This document shows positions 36,904-46,578 of a DNA stretch of 64,000 bases, piece after piece. Made by a program: the position numbers and the translations under genes. The notes under the pieces are model-generated. The model saw only the letters and a list, made by a program, of their open reading frames with translations. It made no database searches and had not been told where the DNA came from. How positions within the stretch are numbered: the first letter of the stretch is position 1; each line of letters opens with the position of its first letter. Source of the DNA: Rhizobiales bacterium 65-79 (GTDB taxonomy: Bacteria; Pseudomonadota; Alphaproteobacteria; Rhizobiales; Rhizobiaceae); contig MKRJ01000034.1 of the NCBI GenBank assembly GCA_001896885.1, forward strand, positions 1 to 64,000, written 5' to 3'.

Positions 36904-39801
36904 GTGCGAAGATTTTACCCCGAACGGTTGATCCTTCTCGTCGTATTGCTCGGCCTGTTCGGAGTGCTGCCTGCTCGCGCCGTCGAGCCCATCAAGATCT
37001 CGCGGGACGACGTGGCGCTCGATCTCTCCCGCGCCGTCGAGATCTACCGCAACAAGGGCGACAATTTCCAGGTCTCCACCGCGCCCGGCGCCGACGGCAT
37101 CGTGCGACGCATCGAGGTGGAAGCGAAGGACAAGCATGCCAGCGGCGACTGGGCCGTCTTCGCGCTCGCCAACACCACCGACCAGCAGCTCGACCGGCTG
37201 ATCGTGGCGCCGCACTACCGGCTCGCCGGATCGGGCGTCATCTGGCCGGACCTCGGCACCAAGCGCATCGCGGCCATCACGCCGAGCGAGGGCTTCGCGC
37301 TCGATCGGCAGGCAAGCCCGGATTCGGACGTCTTCCTGGTGACGCTCAATCCCGGCTCGGTGGTCACTTTCATCGCCGAGCTGACCTCGCCCAAACTGCC
37401 GCAAATCTATCTGTGGGATCCGGAATCCTACAAGGACACGGTCAATTCCTATACGCTCTATCGCGGCATCGTCATCGGCATCGCCGGGCTTCTGGCCCTG
37501 TTCCTGACCATTCTCTTCGTGGTCAAGGGGACCTCGCTCTTTCCGGCCACCGCCGCGCTCGCCTGGGCGGTGCTAGCGTATATCTGCATCGATTTCGGCT
37601 TCCTTTCGAAAATCATCGCCATTTCGCCCGGGAGCGAACAGGTCTGGCGAGCCGGCGCGGAGGTCGGCCTGGCGACGACCTTCGTGATCTTCCTCTTCGC
37701 CTACCTCAACCTGAACCGCTGGCACGGTCATTTCAGCTACGGCGTGTTCGCCTGGATGCTCGGGCTGGCCGCCATAGCGGGCGTCGCGGTCTATGATCCG
37801 GAGATCGCCGCCGGGCTCGCCCGCATCTCGCTCGCCGCGACCGCGATCGTCGGTCTAGGCCTCATCGCCTTCCTCAGCTTCCGCGGCTACGACCGGGCGA
37901 TCATGCTGATCCCGAGCTGGCTGATGGTGCTGGTCTGGCTCGGCGGGTCGTGGATGGCCGTCACCGGCCTGCTCAACAACGACATCGTCCAGCCGGCGCT
38001 CGGCGGCGGCCTCATCCTCATCGTGCTCCTGATCGGCTTCACGGTGATGCAGCACGCGCTGGCGGGCGGCGGCGTCCACCAGGGCCTGTTCAGCGACCTC
38101 GAGCGGCAGGCGCTGGCCATCACCGGCTCCGGAGACATCGTCTGGGACTGGGACGTGGCTCGCGACCGCGTGGTGACGCGACCGGACATCAGCAATCTCC
38201 TCGGCTTGCCGGCCGGCAGCCTCAACGGCGCGGCGCGCACCTGGCTGCCGGTCCTGCACAGCGAGGATCGCGACACGTTCCGCACGACGCTCGACGTGGT
38301 GCTGGAGCACAAGCGCGGCAAGATATCCCAGGATCTGCGCCTGCGCGGCGCCGACGGCCACTATCGCTGGTTCACGCTGAGGGCGCGGCCGGTTATGGGC
38401 TCGGACGGCGAGATCATACGCTGCGCCGGAACGCTGGCCGACGTGACGGAACGGAAGAAGGCGGAGGAGCGACTGCTGCACGACGCCGTGCACGACAACC
38501 TCACGGGGCTTCCGAGCCGCGAACTCTTCCTCAACCGGCTGGAGGCGATGATCTCCATCGCCCGGACGGAGGAGAACGTCCGCCCGACCGTCTATCTGAT
38601 CGATATCGATCGCTTCAAGCAGGTCAACGACAGCCTCGGCATCTCGGCGGGCGATACGATCCTGCTGACGATCGCCCGGCGGCTGCACCGGCTCCTGAAG
38701 CCGCGCGATTCGCTGGCGCGGCTCGGCGGCGACCAGTTCGCGCTGATGCTGCTTTCGGAAAGCGAGGCGGGGCGCATCGCCTCGGTCGCCGAGGCGATCA
38801 ACCACGCCATCCGCTCGCCGATCACCTTCGCCAAGCGCGAAATCGTGCTCACCGCCTCGATCGGGCTGGTGAGCTGGACGGCCGGGCAGACGACCGCCGA
38901 GGACATGGTCAAGGACGCGGAACTTGCCGTGCACCATGCAAAGCGCCTCGGCGGCGACCGGATCGAGCCTTTCCGGCCTGCCTTCCGGTCCGCCGGATCG
39001 GACCGCTTGCAGATGGAATCCGACCTCAGGCGGGCGCTCGAACGGCACGAGATAAAGCTCGTCTATCAGCCGATCATCCGGCTGGAGGACAGGTCAGTTG
39101 CCGGGTTCGAGGCGCTGATGCGCTGGGAGAATCCCCGGCGCGGCACGATACCGCCGGCCGATTTCATCCCGATCGCCGAACATTGCGGACTGATCGTCCC
39201 GCTCGGCCTGTTCGCGATGCAACAGGCGGCCGACGACCTCGCCGGCTGGCAGAAGCTGGTCGGCGACATGCCGCTTTCGGTGTCGGTCAACCTTTCGAGC
39301 CGCCAGCTTCTCAGGCGCGATCTCGTCACCGACGTGCGTTCGGTCATCGCGCGCTCCAACCTCAAACCGCGCTGCTTCCGCTTGGAACTGACGGAATCGC
39401 TGGTGATGGACAATCCGGAACAGTCGGCGCACGTGCTCGCAAGGCTGAAGCGTCTCGGCATCGGCCTGTCGCTCGACGATTTCGGGACCGGCTATTCCTC
39501 GCTCTCCTACCTGACGCGGTTTCCCTTCGACACGATCAAGATCGACAAGAGCTTCATCGACGACCCGAGCCCGAAACGGGCTGTCCTCCTGAAGTCCATC
39601 ATCAACATGGCGCACGAATTGGGGCTCGCCGTCGTGGCGGAAGGGGTGCCGAACGAAACCGACGCGCGGCAATTGCGCGAGATGGGATGCGAGTTCGTGC
39701 AGAGCTTCGCCTTCGGCGCACCCGGCTCCGGCGACGCCATGCTGAGGATGCTGAAGGAGGAATTCGCGAGCACCCGCGCCAGGCCCGGCGCGGCGGAGTA
39801 G
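36904..39801 (+). CDS. Membrane GGDEF/EAL cyclic-di-GMP protein with sensor and PAS domains
   Basis: This 965-residue protein has a signal peptide, an extracytoplasmic sensor of about 150 residues, and seven or eight membrane segments (about 180-395), giving a 7TMR-DISM-like layout. A PAS domain (about 405-520, WDWDVARDRV) is followed by a GGDEF domain whose active-site motif is GGDQF (608-612), and an EAL domain with EAL at 736-738, DDFGTGYSSLSYL and KIDKSFI. The EAL residues look intact, so c-di-GMP hydrolysis is likely; GGDQF leaves cyclase activity uncertain. The GTG at 36904, 16 bp after the GNAT stop, is chosen because earlier ATGs add a non-signal extension. Confidence 0.9.
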   Translation: MRRFYPERLILLVVLLGLFGVLPARAVEPIKISRDDVALDLSRAVEIYRNKGDNFQVSTAPGADGIVRRIEVEAKDKHASGDWAVFALANTTDQQLDRLIVAPHYRLAGSGVIWPDLGTKRIAAITPSEGFALDRQASPDSDVFLVTLNPGSVVTFIAELTSPKLPQIYLWDPESYKDTVNSYTLYRGIVIGIAGLLALFLTILFVVKGTSLFPATAALAWAVLAYICIDFGFLSKIIAISPGSEQVWRAGAEVGLATTFVIFLFAYLNLNRWHGHFSYGVFAWMLGLAAIAGVAVYDPEIAAGLARISLAATAIVGLGLIAFLSFRGYDRAIMLIPSWLMVLVWLGGSWMAVTGLLNNDIVQPALGGGLILIVLLIGFTVMQHALAGGGVHQGLFSDLERQALAITGSGDIVWDWDVARDRVVTRPDISNLLGLPAGSLNGAARTWLPVLHSEDRDTFRTTLDVVLEHKRGKISQDLRLRGADGHYRWFTLRARPVMGSDGEIIRCAGTLADVTERKKAEERLLHDAVHDNLTGLPSRELFLNRLEAMISIARTEENVRPTVYLIDIDRFKQVNDSLGISAGDTILLTIARRLHRLLKPRDSLARLGGDQFALMLLSESEAGRIASVAEAINHAIRSPITFAKREIVLTASIGLVSWTAGQTTAEDMVKDAELAVHHAKRLGGDRIEPFRPAFRSAGSDRLQMESDLRRALERHEIKLVYQPIIRLEDRSVAGFEALMRWENPRRGTIPPADFIPIAEHCGLIVPLGLFAMQQAADDLAGWQKLVGDMPLSVSVNLSSRQLLRRDLVTDVRSVIARSNLKPRCFRLELTESLVMDNPEQSAHVLARLKRLGIGLSLDDFGTGYSSLSYLTRFPFDTIKIDKSFIDDPSPKRAVLLKSIINMAHELGLAVVAEGVPNETDARQLREMGCEFVQSFAFGAPGSGDAMLRMLKEEFASTRARPGAAE

Positions 39802-39810
39802 AACGTTCTT

Positions 39811-40048
39811 TGGTGCGTCCTTCGAGGCTCGCTTCGCTCACACCTCAGGATGAGGGAGTCAGTGCCTGCCTCGCTCACATTTCAGGATGAAAGACGTACG
39901 CGCTTGTGTCGCCACACCCGTGGGTATCCTGGAAGCTCGTTTCGATCGAAATCCGTTTTTGGGATTCACTGCGCTTCAGGATAAGTTTCTTGGCAAAAAC
40001 CTCCCCCATCCTGAGGTGCGAGCGAAGCGAGCCTCGAAGAACGCACCA
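39811..40048. repeat. 238-bp MITE-like element with 43-bp terminal inverted repeats
   Basis: The left arm (39811-39853) and right arm (40006-40048) are inverted copies differing at three positions. Both contain TGGTGCGT, CGAGGCTCGCTTCGCTC and CACCTCAGGATG. The interior holds two degenerate partial copies (near 39865-39890 and 39968-39985) but no gene. No target-site duplication is evident. This sequence type recurs between genes in rhizobial genomes; here it lies between the convergent GGDEF/EAL and YidB genes. Confidence 0.75.
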
Positions 40049-40065
40049 CTACAATGGGAGCTTCC

Positions 40066-40488
40066 CTATGCAGCCCAAGGCCCCTTGCCCGCCGGCTCCG
40101 GCGGGAGCTTGCCGTTCGGCGTCATCTCGTTGACGGCGTCGGGGATGTCCTTCGACAGCCTCTGGAGGATCTCGTCGCGCGACATGCCGGTCTGCTGGGC
40201 AAGCTGATCGAGCACTTCGGGGCTGATCGCCTTCTCGACATGCTCTGGCGCGATCGGCTTGTTGGGGCCGTTGCTCACCCAGGAATCGGCGGCGTCGCCG
40301 TGGCCGGCCTGCTTGAAACTGTCGAGCAGTTCTCCCAGGCCGCCGCCCGACAGCGCGCCGGTGGAACCGGGCGTGACGCCGAGGCTGTCGCCGAGCTCGC
40401 CCAACATGCCGCCGATCTTGTCGCGGTTCTTGTAGGCCAGGACGCCGAGGGCGGCGATGGCGAGCTTGCCGAGCGCGGACGAGGACAT
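40066..40488 (-). CDS. YidB family protein
   Basis: The 140-residue protein belongs to the YidB/DUF937 family: an N-terminal helical hydrophobic segment (LGKLAIAALGVLAYKNRDKIGGML), a Gly-rich loop GALSGGGLGELLDSFKQAGHGDAADSWV, and the C-terminal IAPEHVEKAISPEVLDQLAQQTGMSRDEILQRLSKDIPDAVN. The function is unknown. It is transcribed with YqgE/AlgH to its right only if a promoter lies further up, since 73 bp separate them. Confidence 0.88.
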   Translation of the reverse strand: MSSSALGKLAIAALGVLAYKNRDKIGGMLGELGDSLGVTPGSTGALSGGGLGELLDSFKQAGHGDAADSWVSNGPNKPIAPEHVEKAISPEVLDQLAQQTGMSRDEILQRLSKDIPDAVNEMTPNGKLPPEPAGKGPWAA

Positions 40489-40561
40489 TTCACTTCTCCC
40501 TTACAAACGTGGATCCACGGTCATTCGAGGGGCGCATGACGGCTTCATTATGACGTGGCGA

Positions 40562-41170
40562 TCAGGCGTGGCCGGCGACGTTGCTCAGGTGCAGCGTATC
40601 GACGCCGATGGAAGCGAGGATGCGATCGTACATGTTGTCGATGTCGTCGGCGAACAGCAGTTCGGGATCCGCCGGGCAGGTCAGCCAGCCGTTCTGCGAT
40701 ATCTCGTTCTCGAGCTGGCCGGCGCCCCAGCCCGAATAGCCGAGCGCCATCAAGGCACGCTGCGGCCCGCGCCCGGCGGAGATGGCCCGCAATATGTCGA
40801 TGGTCGCGGTAAGGCATACCGCGTCGGATACCGGCATGGAGGATTCGACGACGACATCGCCGCTGTGAAGCACGAAGCCCCGGCTACGGTCCACCGGGCC
40901 GCCATGACGGACCACGAGATCGCGCGCCGCCTCGGGCAGGTGGATGGCCTCCTTTTCCTGCACGACGCCCAGTTGCACCAAGAGGTCGGGAAAGCGCATC
41001 TGCTGTTTCTGGTTGACGATCAGGCCAAGCGCCCCGTCCTCGCCATGCGCGCAGATATAGACGACCGAGCGGGCAAAACGCTCGTCCATCATACCCGGCA
41101 TGGCGACCAGGAACTGGCCGTCCAGATACCCGGCCTTGCGGGGTTTTCCTTTCAGGTCGTGCAGGTCCAT
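40562..41170 (-). CDS. YqgE/AlgH family protein
   Basis: A 202-residue UPF0301 protein with [39 protein letters not shown] near the start (about 18-58) and [14 protein letters not shown] near residue 148. The family includes AlgH, linked to alginate control in Pseudomonas; the molecular role is unknown. It is divergent from the DsbD-like gene at 41306. Confidence 0.9.
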   Translation of the reverse strand: MDLHDLKGKPRKAGYLDGQFLVAMPGMMDERFARSVVYICAHGEDGALGLIVNQKQQMRFPDLLVQLGVVQEKEAIHLPEAARDLVVRHGGPVDRSRGFVLHSGDVVVESSMPVSDAVCLTATIDILRAISAGRGPQRALMALGYSGWGAGQLENEISQNGWLTCPADPELLFADDIDNMYDRILASIGVDTLHLSNVAGHA

Positions 41171-41305
41171 GGGGAAAGGCTAGCGTTTTTCACCCGGCGT
41201 TGGAAGCCGCCCCGAAGCCCATTCCGCCGGGCGATTCACGGAAAAATGATGGTTTCTCCGGCTTCCGGCGTTGCCAACGGCCGTCGGCGAAACCAAAGTC
41301 GCGCC

Positions 41306-42100
41306 ATGAAAGAACCGGCATTCCTCCTGATTGGTTCCCTCCTGTGCTGCGCGGGCCCGGCCGCCGCGTCGTCGAGCGGCTGGGTGCAGGCCCAGGGCGG
41401 CGCGGTGCGGCTCGTCACCACCGGCACGCCGGACGCCCAGGGCAAGCTGCGCGGAGCGCTGCAGATCGACCTGAAGCCCGGATGGAAGACCTATTGGCGG
41501 GACCCCGGCGATACCGGCGTCCCGCCCAGAATTTCCGTCACGGGAGCCTCGCTCGCGGGCGTTGCCTACCCGGTGCCGCGCCGCTTCGACGAGGACGGAA
41601 CGGTCTGGAACGGCTACGCGGCGCCGGTGGACTTTGCCGTCAGCCTGGAAGCGGCTGGCGGCAAGGCAGACGAGATCGGAGCCGATGTCTTCCTCGGCAT
41701 CTGCCAGTCGATCTGCATCCCGCTGCAGGCACATCTGAAGCTCGATCCGGCCGCCGACCCGGGCAATCCCGAAGATGCCTCCGTCGTGGCACAGGCCTTC
41801 GCGGATGTCCCGGCGCCGGCGCGCCCAGGCTTCCGGCTCAGTGATGCGAGGCAGCAGGGAAAGGAGGCGTTGCAGGTAGAGGCGGAGCTGCCGCAGCCCG
41901 GCACGGCCGCGCAGCTTTTCCTGGCGGCGCCGGAAGGCTATTCCTTCGGGCCCCCGAAGCGGCTGGACGAGACGGACGGCAAGACAGGCTTTTCCGTTCC
42001 GGTATATGACCGGCCGAGCGGGGCCGCATCCGGCATTGCGGCGGCCTACACGCTGGTGCAGAACGGCAGCGCCGTTGCGGGAACGATCCCGCTTCCATAG
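41306..42100 (+). CDS. Exported DsbD-alpha-domain-like protein
   Basis: A 264-residue protein with a signal peptide (about 1-21) and a DsbD N-terminal-like domain (PF11412 type): GWKTYWRDPGDTGVPPRI, VWNGYAAPVDFAVSLEA and a CQSICIPL motif with two cysteines (C-X3-C). In DsbD this immunoglobulin-like domain passes electrons to periplasmic thiol proteins. Here the membrane and thioredoxin domains are absent, so it is a stand-alone periplasmic thiol protein of unknown partner. The peroxiredoxin gene follows 82 bp later. Confidence 0.85.
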   Translation: MKEPAFLLIGSLLCCAGPAAASSSGWVQAQGGAVRLVTTGTPDAQGKLRGALQIDLKPGWKTYWRDPGDTGVPPRISVTGASLAGVAYPVPRRFDEDGTVWNGYAAPVDFAVSLEAAGGKADEIGADVFLGICQSICIPLQAHLKLDPAADPGNPEDASVVAQAFADVPAPARPGFRLSDARQQGKEALQVEAELPQPGTAAQLFLAAPEGYSFGPPKRLDETDGKTGFSVPVYDRPSGAASGIAAAYTLVQNGSAVAGTIPLP

Positions 42101-42182
42101 GATTTCGCTGAGACACCATAAGCGCCTTCAACCATTCGGCCTGGAGCCGATCCAATCCCGACATCCCTTCCGGAGAAACGAC

Positions 42183-42668
42183 ATGACGATCAAAATTGGC
42201 GACAGCATCCCCGAGGCCACGCTCAAGACGATGACCGACGACGGCGCGAAGGACATCACCACGGCCGAAATCTTCGCCGGCAAGAAGGTCGTGCTGTTCG
42301 GCGTTCCCGGCGCCTTCACGCCGACCTGCAGCAACAACCACCTGCCCGGCTATCTCGAGAACCATGATGCGATCGTCGACAAGGGCGTCGATACGATCGC
42401 CGTCGTCGCCGTCAACGACCATCACGTGATGGGCGCCTGGGCGAGGTTCACCGGCGGCGAAGGCAAGATCCTCTATCTGGCCGACGGCAATGGCGACTTC
42501 ATCCGCGCCATGGGGCTGGAAACCGACTTGAGCAAGGGCGGCCTCGGCACCCGCTCCAAGCGCTTCTCGATGATCGTCGAAGACGGCAAGGTGACGAGGC
42601 TGAACATCGAGGACACGCCGGGCAAGGCCATCGCTTCCGGCGCGGCGGCGCTGATGGAGCAATTGTGA
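42183..42668 (+). CDS. Peroxiredoxin (Prx5/AhpE-like, glutaredoxin-type)
   Basis: This 161-residue thiol peroxidase reduces hydrogen peroxide and organic hydroperoxides. The peroxidatic cysteine is Cys49 in PGAFTPTCS, and the Prx5 signature motif LPGYLENHDAI and the conserved Arg of the TRSKRFSMIV region are present. There is no obvious resolving Cys, so it is a 1-Cys type that needs an outside thiol. CGGAGAAACGAC precedes the ATG. It follows an exported DsbD-like protein; the peroxiredoxin itself has no signal peptide. Confidence 0.93.
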   Translation: MTIKIGDSIPEATLKTMTDDGAKDITTAEIFAGKKVVLFGVPGAFTPTCSNNHLPGYLENHDAIVDKGVDTIAVVAVNDHHVMGAWARFTGGEGKILYLADGNGDFIRAMGLETDLSKGGLGTRSKRFSMIVEDGKVTRLNIEDTPGKAIASGAAALMEQL

Positions 42669-42712
42669 GGATTTAGCCTCGGCCTTTCCGTCGGCCTAAA
42701 ATCAAGGGACCT

Positions 42713-42755
42713 CTCCGCTTCGCGGAGCCAGTTTCCGGGCCGGCCAAAGCCGGCC
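42713..42755. repeat. Hairpins between the peroxiredoxin and rnhA genes
   Basis: CTCCGC-TTC-GCGGAG (42713-42727) and GGCCGGC-CAAA-GCCGGCC (42738-42755) lie in the 199-bp gap between two convergent genes. Both can fold as RNA and probably limit read-through; they resemble the other intergenic palindromes here. Confidence 0.45.
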
Positions 42756-42867
42756 TCGGGGGCGAACCATTTCTTCCCATTGGGGAAAGGTGGCGTGCGA
42801 AACATGATGGTGAGGGGTGGAGCGCAAAGCCCTATCGGGGCTGCCGCAAAACGCTCCAAACGCCCCC

Positions 42868-43344
42868 TCACCCCTCTTCTGTCTTCAGGGCCGGCTTCGG
42901 CTTCTTCTTCGGCTTGAACGGCTTCATGCCCTCGCGCGCCAGCTCGTCGGCCCGCTCGTTCTCGGGATGGCCGGCGTGGCCCTTCACCCAATGCCAGCGG
43001 ACCTCGTGCCGCGTCCGCGCCGCGTCGAGCGCCTGCCACAGTTCAGCGTTCTTGACCGGAGTCCTGGCCGCAGTCTTCCAGCCGTTCTTCTTCCAGCCGG
43101 CGATCCAGCCGCGAATGCCGTCGCGCAGATAGTTGCTGTCGGTATGGAGGTCGACCCGGCAGGGTTCCTTCAACGCATTCAGCGCCTCGATCGCCGCCGT
43201 CAGTTCCATGCGGTTGTTCGTCGTCAGCGCCTCGCCGCCCGACATTTCCTTGACGCGGCCGTTGAAGCGCAGCACGGCGCCCCAGCCGCCGGGGCCCGGG
43301 TTGCCTGAGCAGGCGCCGTCGGTGAAGATCTCGACCTCCTTCAT
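42868..43344 (-). CDS. rnhA: Ribonuclease HI
   Basis: A 158-residue enzyme that cuts the RNA strand of RNA-DNA hybrids. The catalytic acidic residues are in the motifs [15 protein letters not shown] (Asp near residue 8), [12 protein letters not shown] (Glu) and [12 protein letters not shown] (Asp), with the final acidic residue expected after [15 protein letters not shown]. The basic handle ([13 protein letters not shown]) is present. Its start overlaps the thrB stop by 4 bp, so it ends the long minus-strand run that begins with ctaC. Confidence 0.95.
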   Translation of the reverse strand: MKEVEIFTDGACSGNPGPGGWGAVLRFNGRVKEMSGGEALTTNNRMELTAAIEALNALKEPCRVDLHTDSNYLRDGIRGWIAGWKKNGWKTAARTPVKNAELWQALDAARTRHEVRWHWVKGHAGHPENERADELAREGMKPFKPKKKPKPALKTEEG

Positions 43345-44306
43345 GAAGGCAGCCCGTATTCGGCGGCGGAGCGGATCGTCCGGTGAAAGCGCATGCGGCG
43401 GACATATTCGAGCGGGTCCTTCTTCCTGACGAAGGACCCGTCGGGCACCGTCAGCCAGTCATGCAGCCGCGTCAGCATGAAGCGCATCGCCGCGCCGTGG
43501 GCCAGGATCGGCAGCGCCGATATCTCCCGAGGCTCGAGCGGGCGGACATCGACATAGCCGCCGAGCAGCGCCGCGCCCTTGGTCAGGTTGAAGGAGTGGT
43601 CGCGCTCGAAGCACCAGGCGTTGAGGCAGACCGCCACGTCGTAGGCGAAAAGGTCGGTGCAGGCGAAATAGAAGTCGATCAGGCCGGAAAGCCTGCCTCC
43701 CAGGAAGAACACGTTGTCGGGAAAGAGGTCGGCGTGGATGATCCCGGCCGGCAGCCCGGCGGGCCAGTTCGCCTCCAGTCCCTTCAGATCGGTCTCTGCT
43801 TCCGCGACCAGGCCGGCCTCCACCTCGTCGGCCCTTTCGCGCGAGAGATTCCAGAGCGGGCGCCAGCCACGGACGCCGAGCGCGTTTTTCCGAACCTGCC
43901 TGAAATCCCGGCCGGCGAGGTGCATGCGGGCGAGCGCCTCGCCGACCTGCCGGCAATGCTGCACCGTCGGACGGCGCATCCACATGCCCTCGAGGAAAGT
44001 GACGAGCGCGGCCGGCCGGCCGGCGAGCTCGCCGATCATGTCGCCGCCCTTCTGATGGACCGGCACGGGGCAGTCGATGCCCTTGGCCGCCAGATGCTGC
44101 ATCAGCCCGAGGAAGAAGGGCAGGTCGCCACGCTCCACGCGTTTCTCGTAAAGCGTCAGGATGAAGGAGCCCGAGCCGGTGTGTAGGAGATAGTTGGAGT
44201 TCTCGACGCCCTCGGCGATCCCCTTGTAGGAGAGAAGATCGCCGACCGGATAGTTCTTCAGGAAAGTGCCGAGTTCCGCCTCGGTGATGTCCGTATAGAC
44301 GGCCAT
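43341..44306 (-). CDS. thrB: Homoserine kinase (ThrB, choline-kinase-like fold)
   Basis: A 321-residue enzyme of the APH/choline-kinase fold, the form of homoserine kinase found in Alphaproteobacteria and Pseudomonas, which phosphorylates homoserine for threonine synthesis. Motifs are [24 protein letters not shown] (nucleotide region), [11 protein letters not shown] (catalytic Asp loop) and [25 protein letters not shown]. The ATG at 44306 gives the family N-terminus [10 protein letters not shown]. It is 5 bp from ispH and overlaps rnhA (ATGA). Threonine synthase is elsewhere in the window at 33546. Confidence 0.93.
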   Translation of the reverse strand: MAVYTDITEAELGTFLKNYPVGDLLSYKGIAEGVENSNYLLHTGSGSFILTLYEKRVERGDLPFFLGLMQHLAAKGIDCPVPVHQKGGDMIGELAGRPAALVTFLEGMWMRRPTVQHCRQVGEALARMHLAGRDFRQVRKNALGVRGWRPLWNLSRERADEVEAGLVAEAETDLKGLEANWPAGLPAGIIHADLFPDNVFFLGGRLSGLIDFYFACTDLFAYDVAVCLNAWCFERDHSFNLTKGAALLGGYVDVRPLEPREISALPILAHGAAMRFMLTRLHDWLTVPDGSFVRKKDPLEYVRRMRFHRTIRSAAEYGLPS

Positions 44307-44311
44307 TCCGC

Positions 44312-45319
44312 TTACGCGCCCCCGTTGACGAAAGCCATGTCGGCCGCGGCCAGTTCCACGTCGCGGAGAACACGCATGACGGGAAAATCCTCGGTCTCGA
44401 TCGCCGTCTCGGCGAGTTCGACCGTCACGTCGAACCGCTCGCCGAAAGCGGCGATGATCTCGTCGACGATGATTTCGGGCGCCGAGGCGCCGGCGGAAAG
44501 CCCCAGCACCGCAATCTCGCCGATCTCCCCCCACGGCATCTCGGCGGCGCGCTGGACGAGCAGCGCGCGCCGGGCGCCCGCCCTTTCGGCGACTTCGACC
44601 AGGCGGCGTGAATTGGACGAATTCGGCGCCCCGACGACGAGGAACAGATCGGCCCCGGCGGCGGCGGCCTTGACCGCCTCCTGGCGGTTGGTCGTGGCGT
44701 AGCAAATCGATTCCGCGGCCGGCGCTTCCAGGTGCGGGAACCTTTCCCGAAGCGCTCGCAGGATGCCCGCGGTATCCTCGACGGAAAGCGTCGTCTGGGT
44801 GACGAAGCCGAGCGGGACGTCGCCATCGAAGGGGAAGTCCCGTGCCTTCTCCTCCGTCTCGACCAGCGTCACCGCGCCTGCCGGCAGCTGTCCCATGGTG
44901 CCGATGACCTCCGGGTGGCCGGCATGGCCGACAAGCAGCACGTGCCGGCCGAGGCGGTGGTGGCGCATAGCCTGCTTGTGCACCTTGGAGACGAGAGGAC
45001 AGGTGGCGTCGAGATAGAAGAGGTTGCGCGATTCCGCGTCGGCGGGAACCGATTTCGGCACGCCATGAGCGGAGAAGACGACCGGCCGGTCGCGGTTTTC
45101 GGGCGGTATCTCGTCAAGCTCCTCGATGAATACCGCGCCCTTCGCCTGCAGGCCCTGGACCACGTAGCGGTTGTGGACGATCTCGTGGCGGACATAGACC
45201 GGCGCGCCGTATTTCTTCAGCGCCAGCACGACGATCTGGATGGCGCGGTCGACGCCGGCGCAGAAGCCGCGCGGCCCGCACAGCCTGATCGTCAGTGGTT
45301 TCAGCATACCGTTCTGCAA
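44312..45319 (-). CDS. ispH: 4-hydroxy-3-methylbut-2-enyl diphosphate reductase
   Basis: The last enzyme of the MEP isoprenoid pathway, making IPP and DMAPP; 335 residues with a [4Fe-4S] cluster. Cluster cysteines are expected in [10 protein letters not shown] (Cys20), [10 protein letters not shown] and [10 protein letters not shown], and HxH-type substrate residues are in HNRYVV and VGHAGHPE. The start is TTG 45319, with AAAGGAAA at good spacing, or ATG 45307, which has a poor site. The neighbouring heme-o synthase and cytochrome oxidase genes also depend on isoprenoids, which may explain the shared direction. Confidence 0.95.
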   Translation of the reverse strand: MQNGMLKPLTIRLCGPRGFCAGVDRAIQIVVLALKKYGAPVYVRHEIVHNRYVVQGLQAKGAVFIEELDEIPPENRDRPVVFSAHGVPKSVPADAESRNLFYLDATCPLVSKVHKQAMRHHRLGRHVLLVGHAGHPEVIGTMGQLPAGAVTLVETEEKARDFPFDGDVPLGFVTQTTLSVEDTAGILRALRERFPHLEAPAAESICYATTNRQEAVKAAAAGADLFLVVGAPNSSNSRRLVEVAERAGARRALLVQRAAEMPWGEIGEIAVLGLSAGASAPEIIVDEIIAAFGERFDVTVELAETAIETEDFPVMRVLRDVELAAADMAFVNGGA

Positions 45320-45421
45320 GAGGTTTCCTTTCGGTGCGGAAATGCCGTCCCCCCGGTGCGGGTGTCAAGGGCGACGCTTCCCAACAGGCAGAACCCGGTT
45401 CGGATACCGAGCCGATCCTCC

Positions 45422-46198
45422 TCAGTCCGGATTTTCGGTTCCCTCGCGGATGCCGCGCCAGCGGTTCGCGAGCCGTGTGCCCGCCACCACGAGCAGGACG
45501 AGTGCAAGGCCATACCATGTCAGCGCGTACTGGAAATGGTTGTTGGGCAGGTTGATCAGGGTGATGCCGCCGACCGGCAGGCCGCCGGGATTGGGGGCGT
45601 CGTTCGCATCCACGAAGAAAGGCAGCACCTTCGCCCCTGCCGGCAAGCCGGCCGTGGCCGTCATCACGGAAAGGTCCTTCCAGTAGAAGATGTTCTCCGC
45701 CGGCTGGTTGTCGGGCACGATGAAGGACGGCTTTTGCGCAAGCGGGTTGCGCGCCAGCCCGATCACCGTGACCTCGCCCTTCACCTGGCCCGCGGACCGC
45801 GTCGCCGGATCCTTGCGGTCATAGGGCACGAAGCCGCGGTTGACGAAAAGGTAGCGACCGTCGTCGAGCTTCAGCGGCGTATAGACGTCGAAACCGGCGT
45901 CGCCCTGCCAGGTCGCCAGGAAATGGCGTTCTCCACCATGGAGGAACGTTCCCTTGACGGTCACCGGCCAGTATTCGACGTCGTGCTTGTCGGCGAACAG
46001 CCGCTCGATCTCGGAGAGCGGGCGCGGCGTCGAATGGATGCGGTGGTCGATCGTGGCGAGCAGCGCTTCCTTCCAGTGCAGCCGCTCCACCTGCCAGGTG
46101 CCCAGCGCAACGAGCGCGGCGAAGGCGAGCACGGCCAGGATGGCTGCGACGTAGGGGAACGGCTTGCCGTCCACACGCTCTTCGACGGGGCGGCTCAT
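45422..46198 (-). CDS. SURF1 family cytochrome oxidase assembly protein
   Basis: A 258-residue protein with two membrane helices, one near the N-terminus (about 15-35, AILAVLAFAALVALGTWQ) and one near the C-terminus (about 223-243). A periplasmic domain between them carries GTWQVERLHWKEALL, the RGFVPYDR motif and the late NNHFQYALTWYGLAL. SURF1 helps insert heme a into subunit I. Its ATG overlaps the DUF983 stop (ATGA at 46195-46198). Confidence 0.93.
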   Translation of the reverse strand: MSRPVEERVDGKPFPYVAAILAVLAFAALVALGTWQVERLHWKEALLATIDHRIHSTPRPLSEIERLFADKHDVEYWPVTVKGTFLHGGERHFLATWQGDAGFDVYTPLKLDDGRYLFVNRGFVPYDRKDPATRSAGQVKGEVTVIGLARNPLAQKPSFIVPDNQPAENIFYWKDLSVMTATAGLPAGAKVLPFFVDANDAPNPGGLPVGGITLINLPNNHFQYALTWYGLALVLLVVAGTRLANRWRGIREGTENPD

Positions 46199-46578
46199 CC
46201 CCTGTCGATCTCTCCGGGTGCCGCCTTGTTGGCGTATTGCAGCGTGATGAGCACGCCCTTCATGAGGCGCAGCGCGGCCAGGCACAGCACGATCGCCAAC
46301 GGGATCCACAGGATGAAATGAACCCAGAGCGGCGGGCTATAGTTAACTTCCATCCACAGCGCCAGGCCGCAGACGATGAAGCCTATGATGAGGATGACGA
46401 AAACGGCCGGCCCGTCGCCGGCATCGGCGAAAGAATAATCGAGCCCGCAATTCGAACATTCCTTGCCAACCGACAGGAAGCCGGAAAACAGCCGGCCCTC
46501 GCCGCAGCGCGGGCAGCGCCCCTGCAGCCCTGCCCGGATCGGCTCGACCGGAGCCCACAATGCCTTGTCTTCTTCCAT
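46195..46578 (-). CDS. DUF983 membrane protein
   Basis: This 127-residue protein has an N-terminal zinc-ribbon-like segment (CPRCGEGRLFSGFLSVGKECSNCGLDY, two CxxC pairs) followed by two membrane helices (about 55-77 and 83-106). The family is found within alphaproteobacterial cox operons and its role is unknown; metal handling or oxidase assembly is suggested only by context. It overlaps the SURF1 gene by ATGA and is separated from ctaE by 145 bp with a hairpin. Confidence 0.88.
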   Translation of the reverse strand: MEEDKALWAPVEPIRAGLQGRCPRCGEGRLFSGFLSVGKECSNCGLDYSFADAGDGPAVFVILIIGFIVCGLALWMEVNYSPPLWVHFILWIPLAIVLCLAALRLMKGVLITLQYANKAAPGEIDRG

